DNA from: Monodelphis domestica
Lineage: Eukaryota; Chordata; Mammalia; Didelphimorphia; Didelphidae
DNA length: 64,000 nucleotides
Assembly (NCBI RefSeq): GCF_027887165.1
Contig: NC_077229.1
Coordinates: forward strand, 366,961,001-367,025,000
Reading direction: 5' to 3'
In this document: in pieces, positions 1-11,340 of the stretch
How the letters are laid out: the number at the start of each line of letters is the position of its first letter
Numbering within the stretch: the first letter of the stretch is position 1
Made by a program: the position numbers and the translations under genes
Notes under the pieces: model-generated
The model's input: the letters and a program-made list of their open reading frames with translations, nothing else
Told to the model about the DNA's origin: nothing
Database searches by the model: none

Positions 1-1289
1 TAACTCATTTTACTCCTTAGAACTCAATTTCCTCATCTGAGAAAAGGAGGAAGCCAAGTTGATTTCTCTGGTATCTATCAGTTTAAAATCATTCAAGATA
101 TTTGAAGACAACAGACATAATCACCTTTAATTTTTTCTTATCCAAACTGTTTCTCCAGCTGTCTTTCAATAATTTTAAATCTAAAATGATTTTCAAACAT
201 GCAATCATTCAGTTAGAAGAGTATACTCCTTAAAAAGAATAATTTCAATTATTATATTCAGTTTATTACCCAGTGAATCTTTGATTTAATTTCTCAATTC
301 ATTATTTTCATTATTAATTTTTAAAACTATTCTCTACATTGTTATCTTTTTCATCAATCAAAATGGCCCCTTGTTGTCTTGTTTTGAAGTTTTTCCCATT
401 CTATTTTCTAAAGTTGTTTCTTGGCATGGAAAAAAATAAATATCATCAATAGTAAGGCCTTATTCCCCTGGATTCCTCTAATACAAACCAAATCTGAGTC
501 AGCTGCTATAAACTAATCAAGGCAGCTGTGGGGCCTGGGTCTTTAGAATCTTACTCTCCACTCTTTCTGCCAACTGGGAGTACAGCAGAACATTCCACAT
601 TCCTCACTGGTCTCATAAAGGGAGATGTAGCTGAATGGTCAAGAGGGACCTGACAATGTACAATGTACATAGGATCCCAATGTACCTTGGGATACAAATG
701 GAACCATATCTTAACTGACCTTAAACTAGTCCCCTAAAAGAACAAGGTATGAGGAATTTCATGCCAGCTTTGGTAGTTATTCACATGGGAAATGCAAAGT
801 CCTCTTTGGTTGTCAGAGAGTCTATAAACTTCCATGTACTCTCTCCATATTTTCTTAGGGGGAACACTCCTTTAACTATTTTAGGAGGTATGGTTACTAT
901 AGGATTTTCTTCAGAATAGCCTCAAGTCTCCACTCTACCAGAAAACCAGCCACCCTCAACACAGGAACATGAATGCATATGCAATGGCTTTGATTCCAGC
1001 ATTAGATAAATAAAAGAAATACAATTTAAAACATTTAAATTGCTACAGTGAGAGAATTCAGGCTGTATTTATCTGGCACAGAGAAAAAGGCCAGACCCTT
1101 GAGTTCTAAGAAGTGATTTATACTAAATAGTTCTCACTTCTTCATCTGGTTGTAATCATGACTCCAAGAAACTGTAGCATGCCCAGTGGTCATACTTCAA
1201 TAAAACCATCTCAGCAAATGGACTAACCCAGGTTGAGGGTAATTGAGAAGTCTCAAATCTTTTGGGGAGTTAGACTGTTTTCCCAGAAC
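1..1289. other. AT-rich stretch without a recognisable gene
   Basis: No reading frame or RNA gene can be supported here. The first 60 bases hold a weak piece resembling the 'cctcatctg.gaaaa' core of a MIR-type SINE. The rest looks like unique or very decayed sequence. Confidence 0.5.
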
Positions 1290-1606
1290 ATGTGAAGATA
1301 TCCCATATTGGAATGGATAGACAAGAACAATTTATTTCAATTGCCATGAAGGCCACTGAAGCAGGAACTGTGGAGCACATGGAGCTTAGTCAGACAATGA
1401 AGATACCAAGTTCATCCATTCGGCCCAGGCCATCCTTAGTCATCCTGACTTTGGTCTTGCCACTGGACTTTGATGACTAGAAAAGAAAATCAAGCTGATG
1501 ACTGTGCAACTTTGACTCACTTCAATTCAGTTGCAAGTCAAGGCATCATCCCTGATATCATTGTTCTTCTTCAGAACAGGAGGATGAAGAAGAAGGACAA
1601 CAATGG
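1290..1606 (+). mobile_element. RTE-type LINE 3' end with SINE-like tail
   Basis: A 62-codon open stretch (1292-1480) ends in residues PLDFDD just before a stop and is followed by a non-coding tail. The tail contains 'catcatccctgatatcatt' and 'gaagaaggacaacaa', which resemble the terminal sequence shared by a common marsupial RTE-like LINE and the SINEs that borrow its tail. I infer a 5'-truncated LINE copy. The open stretch is probably only the decayed end of its ORF. The family name is from recognition, not from a search. Confidence 0.6.
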
Positions 1607-1772
1607 ATAGAGTTCTGAGCCTGGATCCAAAAATTGGCTCACAATCTGCCTCTGATATTAACTGTTAAACTGAGCACATTACTTAAAGTCTCTTAGCTTT
1701 TGTTTCCTGGTCACTAAAATGTGGATAATAAGAGCATCTCCCCCTCAGGATTGTTGTGAGCATCTACACAAA
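1607..1772 (+). mobile_element. MIR-type SINE
   Basis: Sense-strand order of MIR motifs: 'gttctgagcctggatcc', 'ctgagcacattacttaa', 'tctcttagcttttgtttcc' and 'ggattgttgtgagcatct'. The copy is old and diverged and abuts the LINE tail upstream. Confidence 0.7.
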
Positions 1773-2012
1773 AAATGAAGAGTGAAAATTAGTAGAACCA
1801 AGAGAACATTTTAGACAGCTTCAGAATTAATATATGAAGAATGACTTGTAAATATCTACTTTCAGAGAAAGAACCGATAAATAAAAACATGAAATACATA
1901 ATCTATATGCACAGATCTTTTTATCTGGCATTGCCTTTTGAGGCAAGAAGAGGAGAGAGAGAGATTGAGATAACTGGGAATAAATTCTATGAAAAAATAA
2001 ATTATAAAAAAA
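1773..2012 (+). mobile_element. L1 3' end fragment
   Basis: 'agtagaaccaagagaacatttt' (quoted in part) and 'tactttcagagaaagaac' match the pattern of marsupial L1 3' untranslated ends ('agcagaaccagagaacattgta', 'cctccagagaaagaactgat' in part). It lies directly upstream of an ORF1 remnant of another L1, so two L1 pieces are joined here. Confidence 0.55.
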
Positions 2013-2672
2013 GAACTTATCTAGGAAAATTGCCCTTATATTTTAGAACCAGAGGGTAGGATAGAAATTGAGAGAATCCACCAATAACTACCTGAAAGAG
2101 GTCCCCAAAATGAAAATTCCCAAGAATAATAGAGTCAATTTCCAGAGTTTCCAGGTCAAGGAGAAATACACAGGAGGGAAATGTACAGATAATAATAATC
2201 ATAACTGAATGTGAATGGGATAAAATTACTTGCAAAAAAGAAGCAGGTAGAAGAATAGATTAAAAATCATAATCCAACAATATTATCTTTAAACAAGACA
2301 CACTTGAAGCAGAGTCACACTCAGAGTTAAGAGTAAGGAGCTGAAGCAGAATTTATTAAGATTCAATTGAAATTTTTAAAAATCAGAACTAGCAAAAATG
2401 ATATCAGAAGATGGAAATAAATCTAATAAAGAGAGAAAAGCAGGTAAAATAATTTTTTATAAAAGGTACTAGATACAATATGCACAAAGTGGTATAATAT
2501 ACATATTTTTAAAGTAAAAGTTATATGAGATAGGAGACAAAAAGACAGTAGAACTATCTTAATAAGAGACAGCACATGGCCTTTCTTAGAACTAAATCTC
2601 ACCAAAAATAAATAAATAAGAAGAAAATTTAGAAAGATAAGTAGATTTTAGAAAAGATAGCTCTGATAGATC
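2013..2672 (+). pseudogene. L1 ORF1 end and ORF2 endonuclease remnant
   Basis: Frames are broken, but the order is that of L1. Positions 2020-2190 resemble the C-terminal half of ORF1 (translated pieces such as LPLYFRTRG and the region around 'agagtcaatttccagag'). Positions 2190-2640 resemble the start of the ORF2 apurinic endonuclease (around 'acaagacacacttgaagcag' and 'aataaagagagaaaagcagg'). The inter-ORF distance is shorter than in intact L1, so internal deletion is likely. The copy is interrupted at about 2673 by a SINE and resumes at about 2838. Confidence 0.65.
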
Positions 2673-2837
2673 TATAAAGCCAGGCCTAAAGATGGGAGGT
2701 CCTGAGTCCAAATTTGGCCCCAGACACTTTCTAGCTATATGATCTTGGACAAGTCATTTGATCACCATTAAATCACCATTGGACCAAATAAAAAATATTC
2801 ATTCTTAGATGGAAGGTAAGGGTTTAAAAAAAAATCA
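2673..2837 (+). mobile_element. Marsupial tRNA-related SINE inserted in L1
   Basis: Sense motifs in order: 'aagccaggcctaaagatgg', 'ggaggtcctgagtccaaat', 'tgatcttggacaagtcattt', 'tagatggaaggtaagggttt', then an A-rich tail. The 5' end is truncated. Because it divides an L1 whose two parts continue on either side, it is younger than that L1. Confidence 0.8.
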
Positions 2838-4060
2838 AATGACATACAAATAAAATTGAAAGTAGGAAAACAATTGAACAAAGAAATAAAACTAGGAGTT
2901 AGTTTTATATGAAGGTAATAAAGTAGGTAAATAATTTATTTGATTCAAAAGAAAAAATCAAATTACAAGTATCAAAAAAGAAAAAGGTAGATTCATCACC
3001 AGTGAAGAGGAAATTAAAGCAAGTATTCTAAGCTATTTTATGCAACTATAGGCCAATAAATCTAATAACCTAAGTGAAATAAATGAATATTTTCAAAAAA
3101 TATATAAGTTGCCCAGATTAATAGAAGAGGAAATAAAATATTAAAATATTAAAATAACTGTATCTTTAAAAAAATCAATGAGCTGCCAAAGAAAATATCT
3201 CCTGTATCAGGTAGATTCATATGTGAATTCTAACAAATATTTAATAACAATCCCAAAACTAAATAAACTCTATGGAAACCAAATTCCCTTTATGACACAA
3301 ATAAGGCGCTGATCCCTATACCAAGAAGAGCAAAAACAGAGAAAGAAAAACTATAGAGCTTTTTTTTTCTAATGAATATTGATGAGAAAATGAATAAAAT
3401 ACTTGTAATAGAGATTATAGTAATATATCACCAAGGTCATATACCAAGACCAGGTGAGATTTTTATATCAGAATGTAGGACTGCTTCATATTTAGGAAAA
3501 CTATCAGCACAATTGATTATATCAATAATAAATCCAAAAGAAATATAATGCTAATCTCAATGGATGCAGAAAAAGCTTCTGGAAAAACACAATACACATT
3601 TCTATAAAAAAAACAAAACAAAACTTTAAAGAACATAGGAATAAATGGGGCTTTCACTGAAATGAGAAAGAGAATCTAAAGCTATCAGTAAGCACTATCT
3701 TTGATAGGGGTACGTTAGAAGCATTCCCAGTAAGATCAGGATGAAATGAGGATATCATATTCACCATTATAATTTAATTATTTAATATTGCACTAGAAAT
3801 GCCAGCTATAACAATAAGAGAAAAAAATAAATTGAAGAAGTCAGAAAAGGTAACGAGGAAACAAAGCAACCACCTTTTGTGGATGATAAAATGAATGAAC
3901 ACCAACAACAATCTGATAATATGCATGTGCATGACTGCACATGTAATGGCAGGAGTTAGGGAGAAAATTTAAAATCAATATTTAAAAATTGTTTTTAAGC
4001 CTATTTGGGAAAAATAAAAACTTTCAAAAGAAGAAAATGAAAAAAAATAATTATTAAGAT
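2838..4060 (+). pseudogene. L1 ORF2 reverse transcriptase remnant
   Basis: This continues the L1 interrupted by the SINE. Recognisable segments appear in the order of the L1 ORF2 RT domain: the 'taccaagaccaggtgag' stretch near 3450, 'ctcaatggatgcagaaaaag' near 3556, and 'tttgtggatgataaaatgaatg' (in part) near 3877 around the expected catalytic block. Stops and indels occur throughout, so no protein can be made. Confidence 0.7.
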
Positions 4061-6649
4061 TCTTTTTAGTTCTGGAGTACTATATATATTTCATATTTAA
4101 CTACCCCCTCCCATCTTCTTTTCTTCTCAATAACTTCAATCCTATAATTTAGGAAATTGATGCTTAATAGTGACATTTTGCATTTACATACCATAAGTTC
4201 ATGGCCAGGATTTATTCCATTTTTTTTGTTTAGTAGAGTTTCAGCTCAATCACTGCTCGATTAAACCAAAACTATTCTCTTGATTTCAAAATGCACTTTT
4301 TGTGTAAAAATTCTACTTAATCAGGAGCAGAGCTCTGTATTTGAATAATAGATAAAGGACCAGAAAGCTTAGGCACAAAATATAGTTTAAATTCTGACTT
4401 ATTAGAAACAAGTTGGGGGGAAAACATTTTTTGGTATTTAATATCTTTCAAACTCTTTTTCAATGCTATAATAACATTTCCATGAGTCAGCATTTTTGGA
4501 GAGAAGTTCCAGAAAAGAGTTCTATAAATTGATGATATTATGCCCAGATCTGGACCAAAAAAAAAAAAGAAGAAAATGGGATTCGACTTACTTAGAACTC
4601 ATCTTGAAGTTTCCATGTTATATAGGGTTAGGTGCATGATGATTCTAGAAACCGTCAGCAGCTTTTGGTGCTAGAAAACCTTAGGCTATTTTACTCTGGC
4701 TCTTAGGGACTTGGAAGGGTTTTTTGAACTCTGTAAACCTCCATACTGTTCATAGACCTCCCCTGGCACCTGCTGCTCAGCCAATTGCTGTTAATTAGCT
4801 TGCTTGCCTTATCAGAGAAAGGCAGGGATCTATCTCCCTTCTCTGATAAGTCTCCAGGGAGCTCAGCATCTTCGGAGCATTTGGCCTGCTTTCTCTTACC
4901 CTGGGAAGAGAAAACAGCTTGCCTCTGGCATATGTTCCCTTTATGTCTCCTCATTCCAGCTCTCTGATTACTTAATCTGCACTTTATAAGTAGCCTACCT
5001 TTCCTAGACTGGGTTCCTGCTGGGATTCTTCATGAATGGGACCAATCATTTTTATTTTTCTACTGAACCTTTCAAATACTTTAAAATATATTTTGAACAC
5101 AATAAAAGCAGCAAATAGACTTTAACCATACAGAACCATTTCCCATAGCAGTAATCAGCTTGATTCTTTTGACAAAGGGGGAGAGCGTGGAAAGGAAAAA
5201 AAAAAAAACAGGGGACTATCAAAGAATCATAATAACAATGGCATTCCTTTTTATAAAATGTTATAATTTAAAAGGATAATTCATATTTATATCATTCTTG
5301 AGGGTTCACAATGCATTTTTGTATCATGATGTCCCTACAAAGTAGGTATTTTAAAAGTTGGTAATAAAGTAGGAAACAGATTCATAGAATCCTTGTGTTA
5401 TATCTATTATATCACCCCATTTCTTACCAAAGGGAGCAGATAAACTAGGACTTCAAGGTTTTTCTTTATTTAATTAAAAAAAAATCCAAGTCAAATGTTT
5501 GTTCCCATAAACCATAATGCATTTGTGAATGCCATATTAGGGAGATTTTCTTCAACCATGTACTTTTCTGCTTTTTGCAAAGCTACCAAGCTAATAATGT
5601 TCATCATGGCTTTAATGAAGCTCAAGTGGATTGGAAAGGCAAAATATGTAATCATATTATCTCTGTATAATTTCTTTATCTCAATGATTTTTCCCAAATA
5701 CAAATTTTTTTTTCCCCACTCCGAAGATGTGTTCTTTGCTTTTCAAGCCCTCTGACCCAGCAGCAATCTCTTTATCGCAGCCTCTTCTTGTCTCCTTACT
5801 TTGTGTAGTGATACTTCTCTAAAGAAAGTTGCTTTTCTAGCATTGACATCTAACAGGGGGTACTTCAAGTAAATCTACATTAGCATCTAGACCAGGGGTA
5901 GAAAGGTAGGCCCAGCCAAATGATCAAACCAAAATTCTAACAGGAACTGAATGACAATTTTCCAGGTATGCCCTCAAAGCTATCTATGTTCACTTATGAG
6001 TTGATCTATGCTGTCTTCGTAATGTCTTCTAGATCCGAGGTTTGGTGATTGCTCTTTCCTCCATGCTAGAAATTGTACATTGTGAATATCTTTTTTGATG
6101 CCAGACAAAAAATAAATAAAATATTAGACAATTTAAAGCCAATTAGTTACTTTGCCAAAATAATTGAATTGATATGCTAAATAGCATCTAATTTCATCTC
6201 TGTAGAAGCACAGGGTTTAATTGGTATTATTATCTCAGACCATTCATTGCTGTATTTGATCACAATCAATTTTTAGGTTAGCAACAAGTCCAAAAGAAGA
6301 ATTTATTTTGTGACATTCTTTAGGCTTTTAAAAGATAAATTTATGTAAGAAGTAGGAAAAAATAATCCCACTCCCAGGACCATTGACAAAGATTATAAAG
6401 TTAAAAGGCAGCAATGTTAGTTTTGTTAGAGTCAAGCAAGATCTGGACACATTCATCATTAATAGGTCACAGCGCCTAGGGGCATATAACATGAGTACAA
6501 AAAAAATCTAGTCAGAAGTATCAATTGAAATGCAATGTGCAGAGCAATAGATTCTGAACTTATTGAGAGGGCAGTTCAAAATACTTTTGTTCTTACAGCA
6601 ACAATAATAACGTAACATCAAGAATAATGAAAAACGTCTGTGCCCACTG
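4061..6649. other. Mostly unique AT-rich sequence
   Basis: No coding region can be supported. The open frames on both strands at 4703-4989 and 5491-5755 overlap each other, lack family resemblance, and look like chance. Positions 4690-5040 are richer in GC than their flanks and hold an inverted repeat (listed separately). A poly-A run lies at about 5195-5210. Positions 5270-5440 may include a faint MIR remnant. Confidence 0.5.
4808..4850. repeat. 12-bp inverted repeat carrying two GATA motifs
   Basis: Arms 4808-4819 (cttatcagagaa) and 4839-4850 (ttctctgataag) are perfect reverse complements separated by 19 bp. Each arm contains a GATA-factor core (TTATC / GATAA). It sits in a locally GC-rich 350-bp block. 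A regulatory role is inference only. Confidence 0.6.
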
Positions 6650-7330
6650 TTTAAAGATCATTAGGAAATTTAGATTTATCTGTGCTCATGGAGCTTAGAG
6701 TAAGGGCAATGAGTCACACAGACGATTAGAAAACAATATTGCATGGAAGGAAAAATGTTGTGTGAGACCTAAGGAGAAAGGTCATTGCTGACTTGAGGAA
6801 TCAATCATTGAAGATGTAGCATTTGTGTTGTAATTTAGAGGATAGATGCCGGGCAGAATTCATCAGATGAAAAGCAGAGGGAAGGTTTTCCAGGCAGAGT
6901 GGAAAATGGGGGAATGGCAAAAGGTGATTGATAGAATACTGTTTTGATTTATGAGGAGAAGAGGCAGGGAGTAGAAGGGGATAGAGTTGTCCAGTTTGGA
7001 TAGAACGCAGTAATGATACAATAGAGAAATAGATAAGGTATGGCATATTGGGGAGAAGGAGTTTGAATACAATTACAAAGGCATCAGAAAGCTGCTAAAG
7101 GTTTGTTTTGTTTATTTTTAGCAGATAAGCAATGTGATCAGAGCTAAGTAAAAGAAAAACTATTCTGGTAATGGATAAATTGAAGGAGAAACCAGAGGGG
7201 AGAAGGGGCATGCAAGGTACTACTGATCTGTTGTGTCAGTGGGAATAAAGAAAAAGGTACAGATGGGAAATTTATTTTTGGGAGGAAGGATTAGACATGA
7301 CATCATTTGGTAGTTGATTGTATTTATTGA
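6650..7330 (+). mobile_element. Diverged medium-length interspersed repeat
   Basis: Segments such as 'ggaaggttttccaggcagag', 'gcaatgtgatcagagctaag' and 'ggaggaaggattagacatga' fit the same order as a better copy at 31.59-32.96 kb ('aatgacatggtcagacatgg', 'gaagataactttgatagatg'). I recognise this as a repeat found across mammalian genomes but do not assign a family name. Confidence 0.5.
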
Positions 7331-7782
7331 GGTAAAAGAATCGAAATAATGTCCCAAAATTTATACTAAACAAACAATGCTTAGGAGAAAAAAAATACTC
7401 TTACCTAAAGAAATTATTGACCATGGAAAACAAAATGTAGTCAGTTAGGTAAGAAGCTAAAGGAATTAATTGGGTCAGGCAATGAAAGGGATGACAGCTA
7501 ATGGCACAATGTATATGACAGAACTGCTTATATCTCAGGTACAGTGAATTAGTCATTCCTCTGTCTATACTCTAGTGCCCTAGCTTGATGTTCTAGGATG
7601 ATCAGAAGGTAATGGTCAGGGCAGAAGAAAGGGACAGCCCTATCTAGTGCTTTGAAAATAACACCTTGAAGTTCCTATCCACTTTAGTGAACATATTAAT
7701 CTCTGGTTTGATCATTGATAAGAACAGTCCTTTCCCTATTCCACATATAAACCTCAGCATGCGTGTGGCTGTCAGAATAGAT
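7331..7782. other. No recognisable feature
   Basis: This is AT-rich sequence with no supported frame. It might be the decayed continuation of the repeat upstream. Confidence 0.4.
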
Positions 7783-8062
7783 TAAATAGTGGATAGAATG
7801 CTGGGCTTGAAATTAGGAAGACCAGAATTCAAATCGTCCTTACTAGTTACATGACCCTTGGCTAAGTCACTCCTCTCTGCCTTGGTGTCCTCATATGTAA
7901 AATAGGATTCTTGTGAAGAACAGATGAGGTAAAAGATGTAATATTTGTTCATTTAAGCCATGTCTGACTCTTTGTGTTACCATTTGTTTATTTTTTGGTA
8001 AAAATACTGAATGGTTCAACATTTTTTTCTCCAACTCATTTGTAAAATGAGTTGGCAAACCA
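7783..8062. mobile_element. SINE with RTE-type tail, rearranged
   Basis: Positions 7783-7925 read in sense ('tagaatgctgggcttgaaat', 'acatgacccttggctaagtc', 'gtcctcatatgtaaaatagg'). Positions 7955-8040 read as antisense tail ('catgtctgactctttgtgtt'). An 11-bp perfect inverted repeat (8031-8041 and 8045-8055) lies at the end. Either two SINE pieces are joined or one copy was rearranged. Confidence 0.55.
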
Positions 8063-8399
8063 AGTCCTACAACTTCCTATTGACATTGAAGTCACTTTTA
8101 AAACTGTGCCTTGGTCCTCATTGTTCACTTGTTTAAAAATGACACCCAAACAAGGAGATAAGAGTGGCAAAGGCACATAACCTGATTTGGTTTTGGCTGA
8201 GAATGACAGTTTCAGATTCACTCAAAAGAAGATGAAGTACTCTATAAGGGATCATCTCAAACTGACTAGTGGAACTATTTGGACTGTTTACAGCTACCTT
8301 GTTTCTATCTAAGACATAAATCTCTTTACTACTTTCTTTTAAACAACATGTAAAATAATGCAAATATCTTTTAAAATTTTTAGCATGTAAATATTAATT
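8063..8399. other. No recognisable feature
   Basis: Open frames on the minus strand at 8036-8363 show no family resemblance and overlap the SINE junction. I see nothing else. Confidence 0.4.
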
Positions 8400-8667
8400 T
8401 TTTATTTTAGAAAAGTTTTATTCATTCATTCATTATTTTTTTTTATTCCACCCCACCTCTCATTCCCCTAACAACATCTTAAAAGACAACATCTGGCAAG
8501 ATACATAGATTATGACTTTCATATTTCTATTTCTCAGTTCATTCTCTGGAGCATAATACTCCTAAATCATTCCTCAAATATTAAATCTGTAGCTGTTTGT
8601 AAATATTCTGGTTTTAGTCATTGTACTATTCATTATTTCATGTAGTTCTTTCCAGGTTTCTTTTTTT

Positions 8668-8796
8668 TTTAACCCCTACCTTCTGTCTTAGAATCAATAC
8701 TGTGCCTTGATTCCAAGATACAAGAATGATTAGGGCTAGGGAATAGGGGTTAAGTGACTTACCCAGGGTCACACAGCTAGGAAGTATCTAGGATTT
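8668..8796 (-). mobile_element. Marsupial tRNA-related SINE in L1
   Basis: Antisense motifs: 'aacccctaccttctgtctta', 'gattagggctagggaatag', 'ggttaagtgacttacccagg' and 'gtcacacagctaggaagta'. The copy is truncated at the tRNA-like end. L1 3' sequence continues on both sides. Confidence 0.85.
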
Positions 8797-8924
8797 TAAC
8801 AAATTAATTTGCTCATTTAGTAGTTCTCCACTGCATACCACAACCTGCTCAGCCATTCTCCAATATTCTCCAATGGATGGACATCTCCTCAATCTCCAAT
8901 CTCCTAGTCCTATGAAGATTGCTG

Positions 8925-9353
8925 ATCTATATCTATATCTATATCTATATCTATATCTATATCTATATCTATATCTATATCTATATCTATATCTATATCT
9001 ATATCTATATCTATATCTATATCTATATCTATATCTATATCTATATCTATATCTATATCATCTATATCTATATCTATATCATCTATATCGATATCTATAT
9101 CATCTATATCTATATCATCTATATCTATATCTATATCATCTATATCGATATCTATATCATCTATATCGATATCTATATCATCTATATCTATATCATCTAT
9201 ATCTATATCTATATCATCTATATCTATATCTATATCTATATCATCTATATCGATATCTATATCATCTATATCGATATCTATATCATCTATATCTATATCT
9301 ATATCATCTATATCTATATAATCTATATCTATATCTATATCTATATCTATATT
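8925..9353. repeat. Hexanucleotide (ATATCT)n array with higher-order units
   Basis: About 130 bp of nearly pure tatatc/ctatat repeats (8925-9057) are followed by about 300 bp in which 'atcatc' junctions divide the array into units of 21, 15 and 27 bp. Some 21-bp units carry an ATCGAT variant. Since 6 is a multiple of 3 and no frame of the hexamer contains a stop, long open frames exist on both strands (repeating LY, IY or DI residues). These are not genes. The array sits where the flanking L1 would read 'gctgctataaatattttt'. Confidence 0.95.
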
Positions 9354-11340
9354 AGAATAGATAAATTCTTTTGCTCTCTGCCTGATCTCCCTGGGAAATG
9401 AATACAGCAATTCATTCCTTGGTCCAAGTATATATAGAATTTTATAGCTCTCCGAACATAACTCCAAAATGCTCTCCCAAATGGTCAGATCAGTTCACAG
9501 GTCTACCAACAGTGCACTAATGTACTCACTTTTCCACTACTACTCCAGCATTCATCATCCTGTCCCTCTGTTATTCTAGCTAATCTGATGGATATGAGAT
9601 ACTACCCAGAATTTTCCTGGTTTGCATTTTCCCAACCAGAAGTGACCCAGAGCATTTTTTCATGTACCTATACATGGTCTTGTTTTCTTCATCCTAAACA
9701 CATCTGTTCATATCTCCTTCTCATCCATCAGTTTGGAGACAGCTTTTATTCCCATAAATTTGATAGTTTTCTATATATTTTTGAAATGAGTCCTCAATCT
9801 GAGAGACCTCTCTATGAAAATAATTTCCAGTTTTCTGCTTTCCTTCTAATCTTGGCAACATGTTTTACATATTTCAAAACTTTTTCAGTTAATGTACTCA
9901 AAACTATCTATTTTACATTTCACAATGCTCTTTATCTCTTGCTTATTTATAATTCCTCTCCTTTCCATAACTCTGAAAGATATGTTCCCTATTTTTCAAA
10001 TTTGCTTATGATAATCTCCTTTTATGTCTAGATTCATGTAGCCATTTTGATCTTATCTTACTGAATGGTGTAAATTATTGGTCTATACCTAGTTTCCAGC
10101 AAACTACTTTCCAGTGTTCCCAGGAACTTTTTATCAAATACTGATTTCTTGCCACAATAGCCTGGATCTATATTTTTGTCAAACACAAGGTTGCTATAAT
10201 CTTTAACTGCTATTTGTTTTCTATCTGCTCTGTTCCACTGATCTTCCTTTCTACTTCTTAGCCGATACCAGATACTGTTTGTTGGTAAGTACTGCTTTAT
10301 AATACAGTTTAAAATCTGATACTGCTAGACTTTCTTCTTTTACAGTTTTCATTAATTCCTTTGTTATTCTTAATCTTTTGTTCTTACAAATGAATTTTGT
10401 ATTTTTTTAGTAATACTTTTTTTGGTAATTTTATTGGAATGTCAGTGAATGAATAGATTACATTAGGTAGGAATATTACTTTAATCATATTTATATATTT
10501 ATATATCAATTTTATTATATTTTAGCCCTGAACAATATTTCTTTAATTATTTACCTGTGACCTTATTTATGTGAAATTTATTTTATAATTATGTTCATGT
10601 AGTTCCTGGGGGAGTTTTGGCAGCTATACTCCAGGCATTTTATTCTGGTTATGGTTATTTTAAATGGAGTTTCTCTTTTTCTTCTTGAAAGACTTTGTTG
10701 GGAATATGTAGAAGTGCTGATTATTTATTTGGTATCCTACTATTTTACTAAAATTATTCAATGAATTTTTTAGTTGGATCTCTAGGATTTTCTATATAAA
10801 CAATCATACTGTCTACAAAAAGCAATAGTATGACTTCTTTGTCTATTTCGATTCATTCAGTTTTCTTTTCTTCTCATTTCTATTCCTAGCACTTCTAACA
10901 ACATGTTAAACAATATTGGTGATAGTGGGTATCTTTGTTTCATTCCTGGTTTTATTTGGAAGGTTTCTAGTTTATGGCCATTACAAATAATACTTTAAGA
11001 TGGATTTATGTAGGTGTTTTGTAACATTTTAAGAAAAAATCCATTCATATTTATGCTTTCCACTGTATGAAACATGAATCAATGTTTAATTTTATCAGAG
11101 GATTTTTTTTTGCATCTACTAATATAATGATTTGTATTACTTTTGTTATTAATATGATGAATTATGTTGATAGTTTTCTTTATATTAAACCATTCCCATA
11201 TTTTTGGTATAAATCCTGCTTGGTCACAATGTGTAACCTGTGGTGTATGGTTTTAGTCTCTTAGCTAGTATTTTATTAGGGATTTTTGCATCTATATTCA
11301 TTATGAAATATGTCTTTTAATTTTTTCTCTGTTTTTCTTC

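Larger units (their letters stand above)
8400..11340 (-). pseudogene. L1, 3' UTR to ORF2 reverse transcriptase
   Basis: Read on the minus strand, this is a long truncated L1. Its 3' end lies near 8400. The antisense of the L1 3' region is visible at 8800-8925 ('cataccacaacctgctcagc', 'gatggacatctcctcaatct'), and ORF2 C-terminal sequence at 9400-9660 ('agatcagttcacaggtctac'). RT-domain sequence runs to about 11340, including the antisense of the catalytic region near 10800-10850. Many stops disrupt it. It was split later by a SINE (8668-8795) and by the hexanucleotide array (8925-9353). The plus-strand frame at 9588-10031 is only its shadow. Confidence 0.75.

Noticed and set aside
8925..9353. 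CRISPR-like regular spacing
   Set aside because: The units are variations of one hexamer; there are no unique spacers, and the DNA is eukaryotic.
8873..9467. Open frames of 160-185 codons on both strands (repeating LY, IY and DI residues)
   Set aside because: They are translations of a hexanucleotide array in frames that contain no stop, with no start context or domain.
9588..10031. 147-codon plus-strand frame
   Set aside because: It is the antisense of an L1 ORF2 region on the minus strand.
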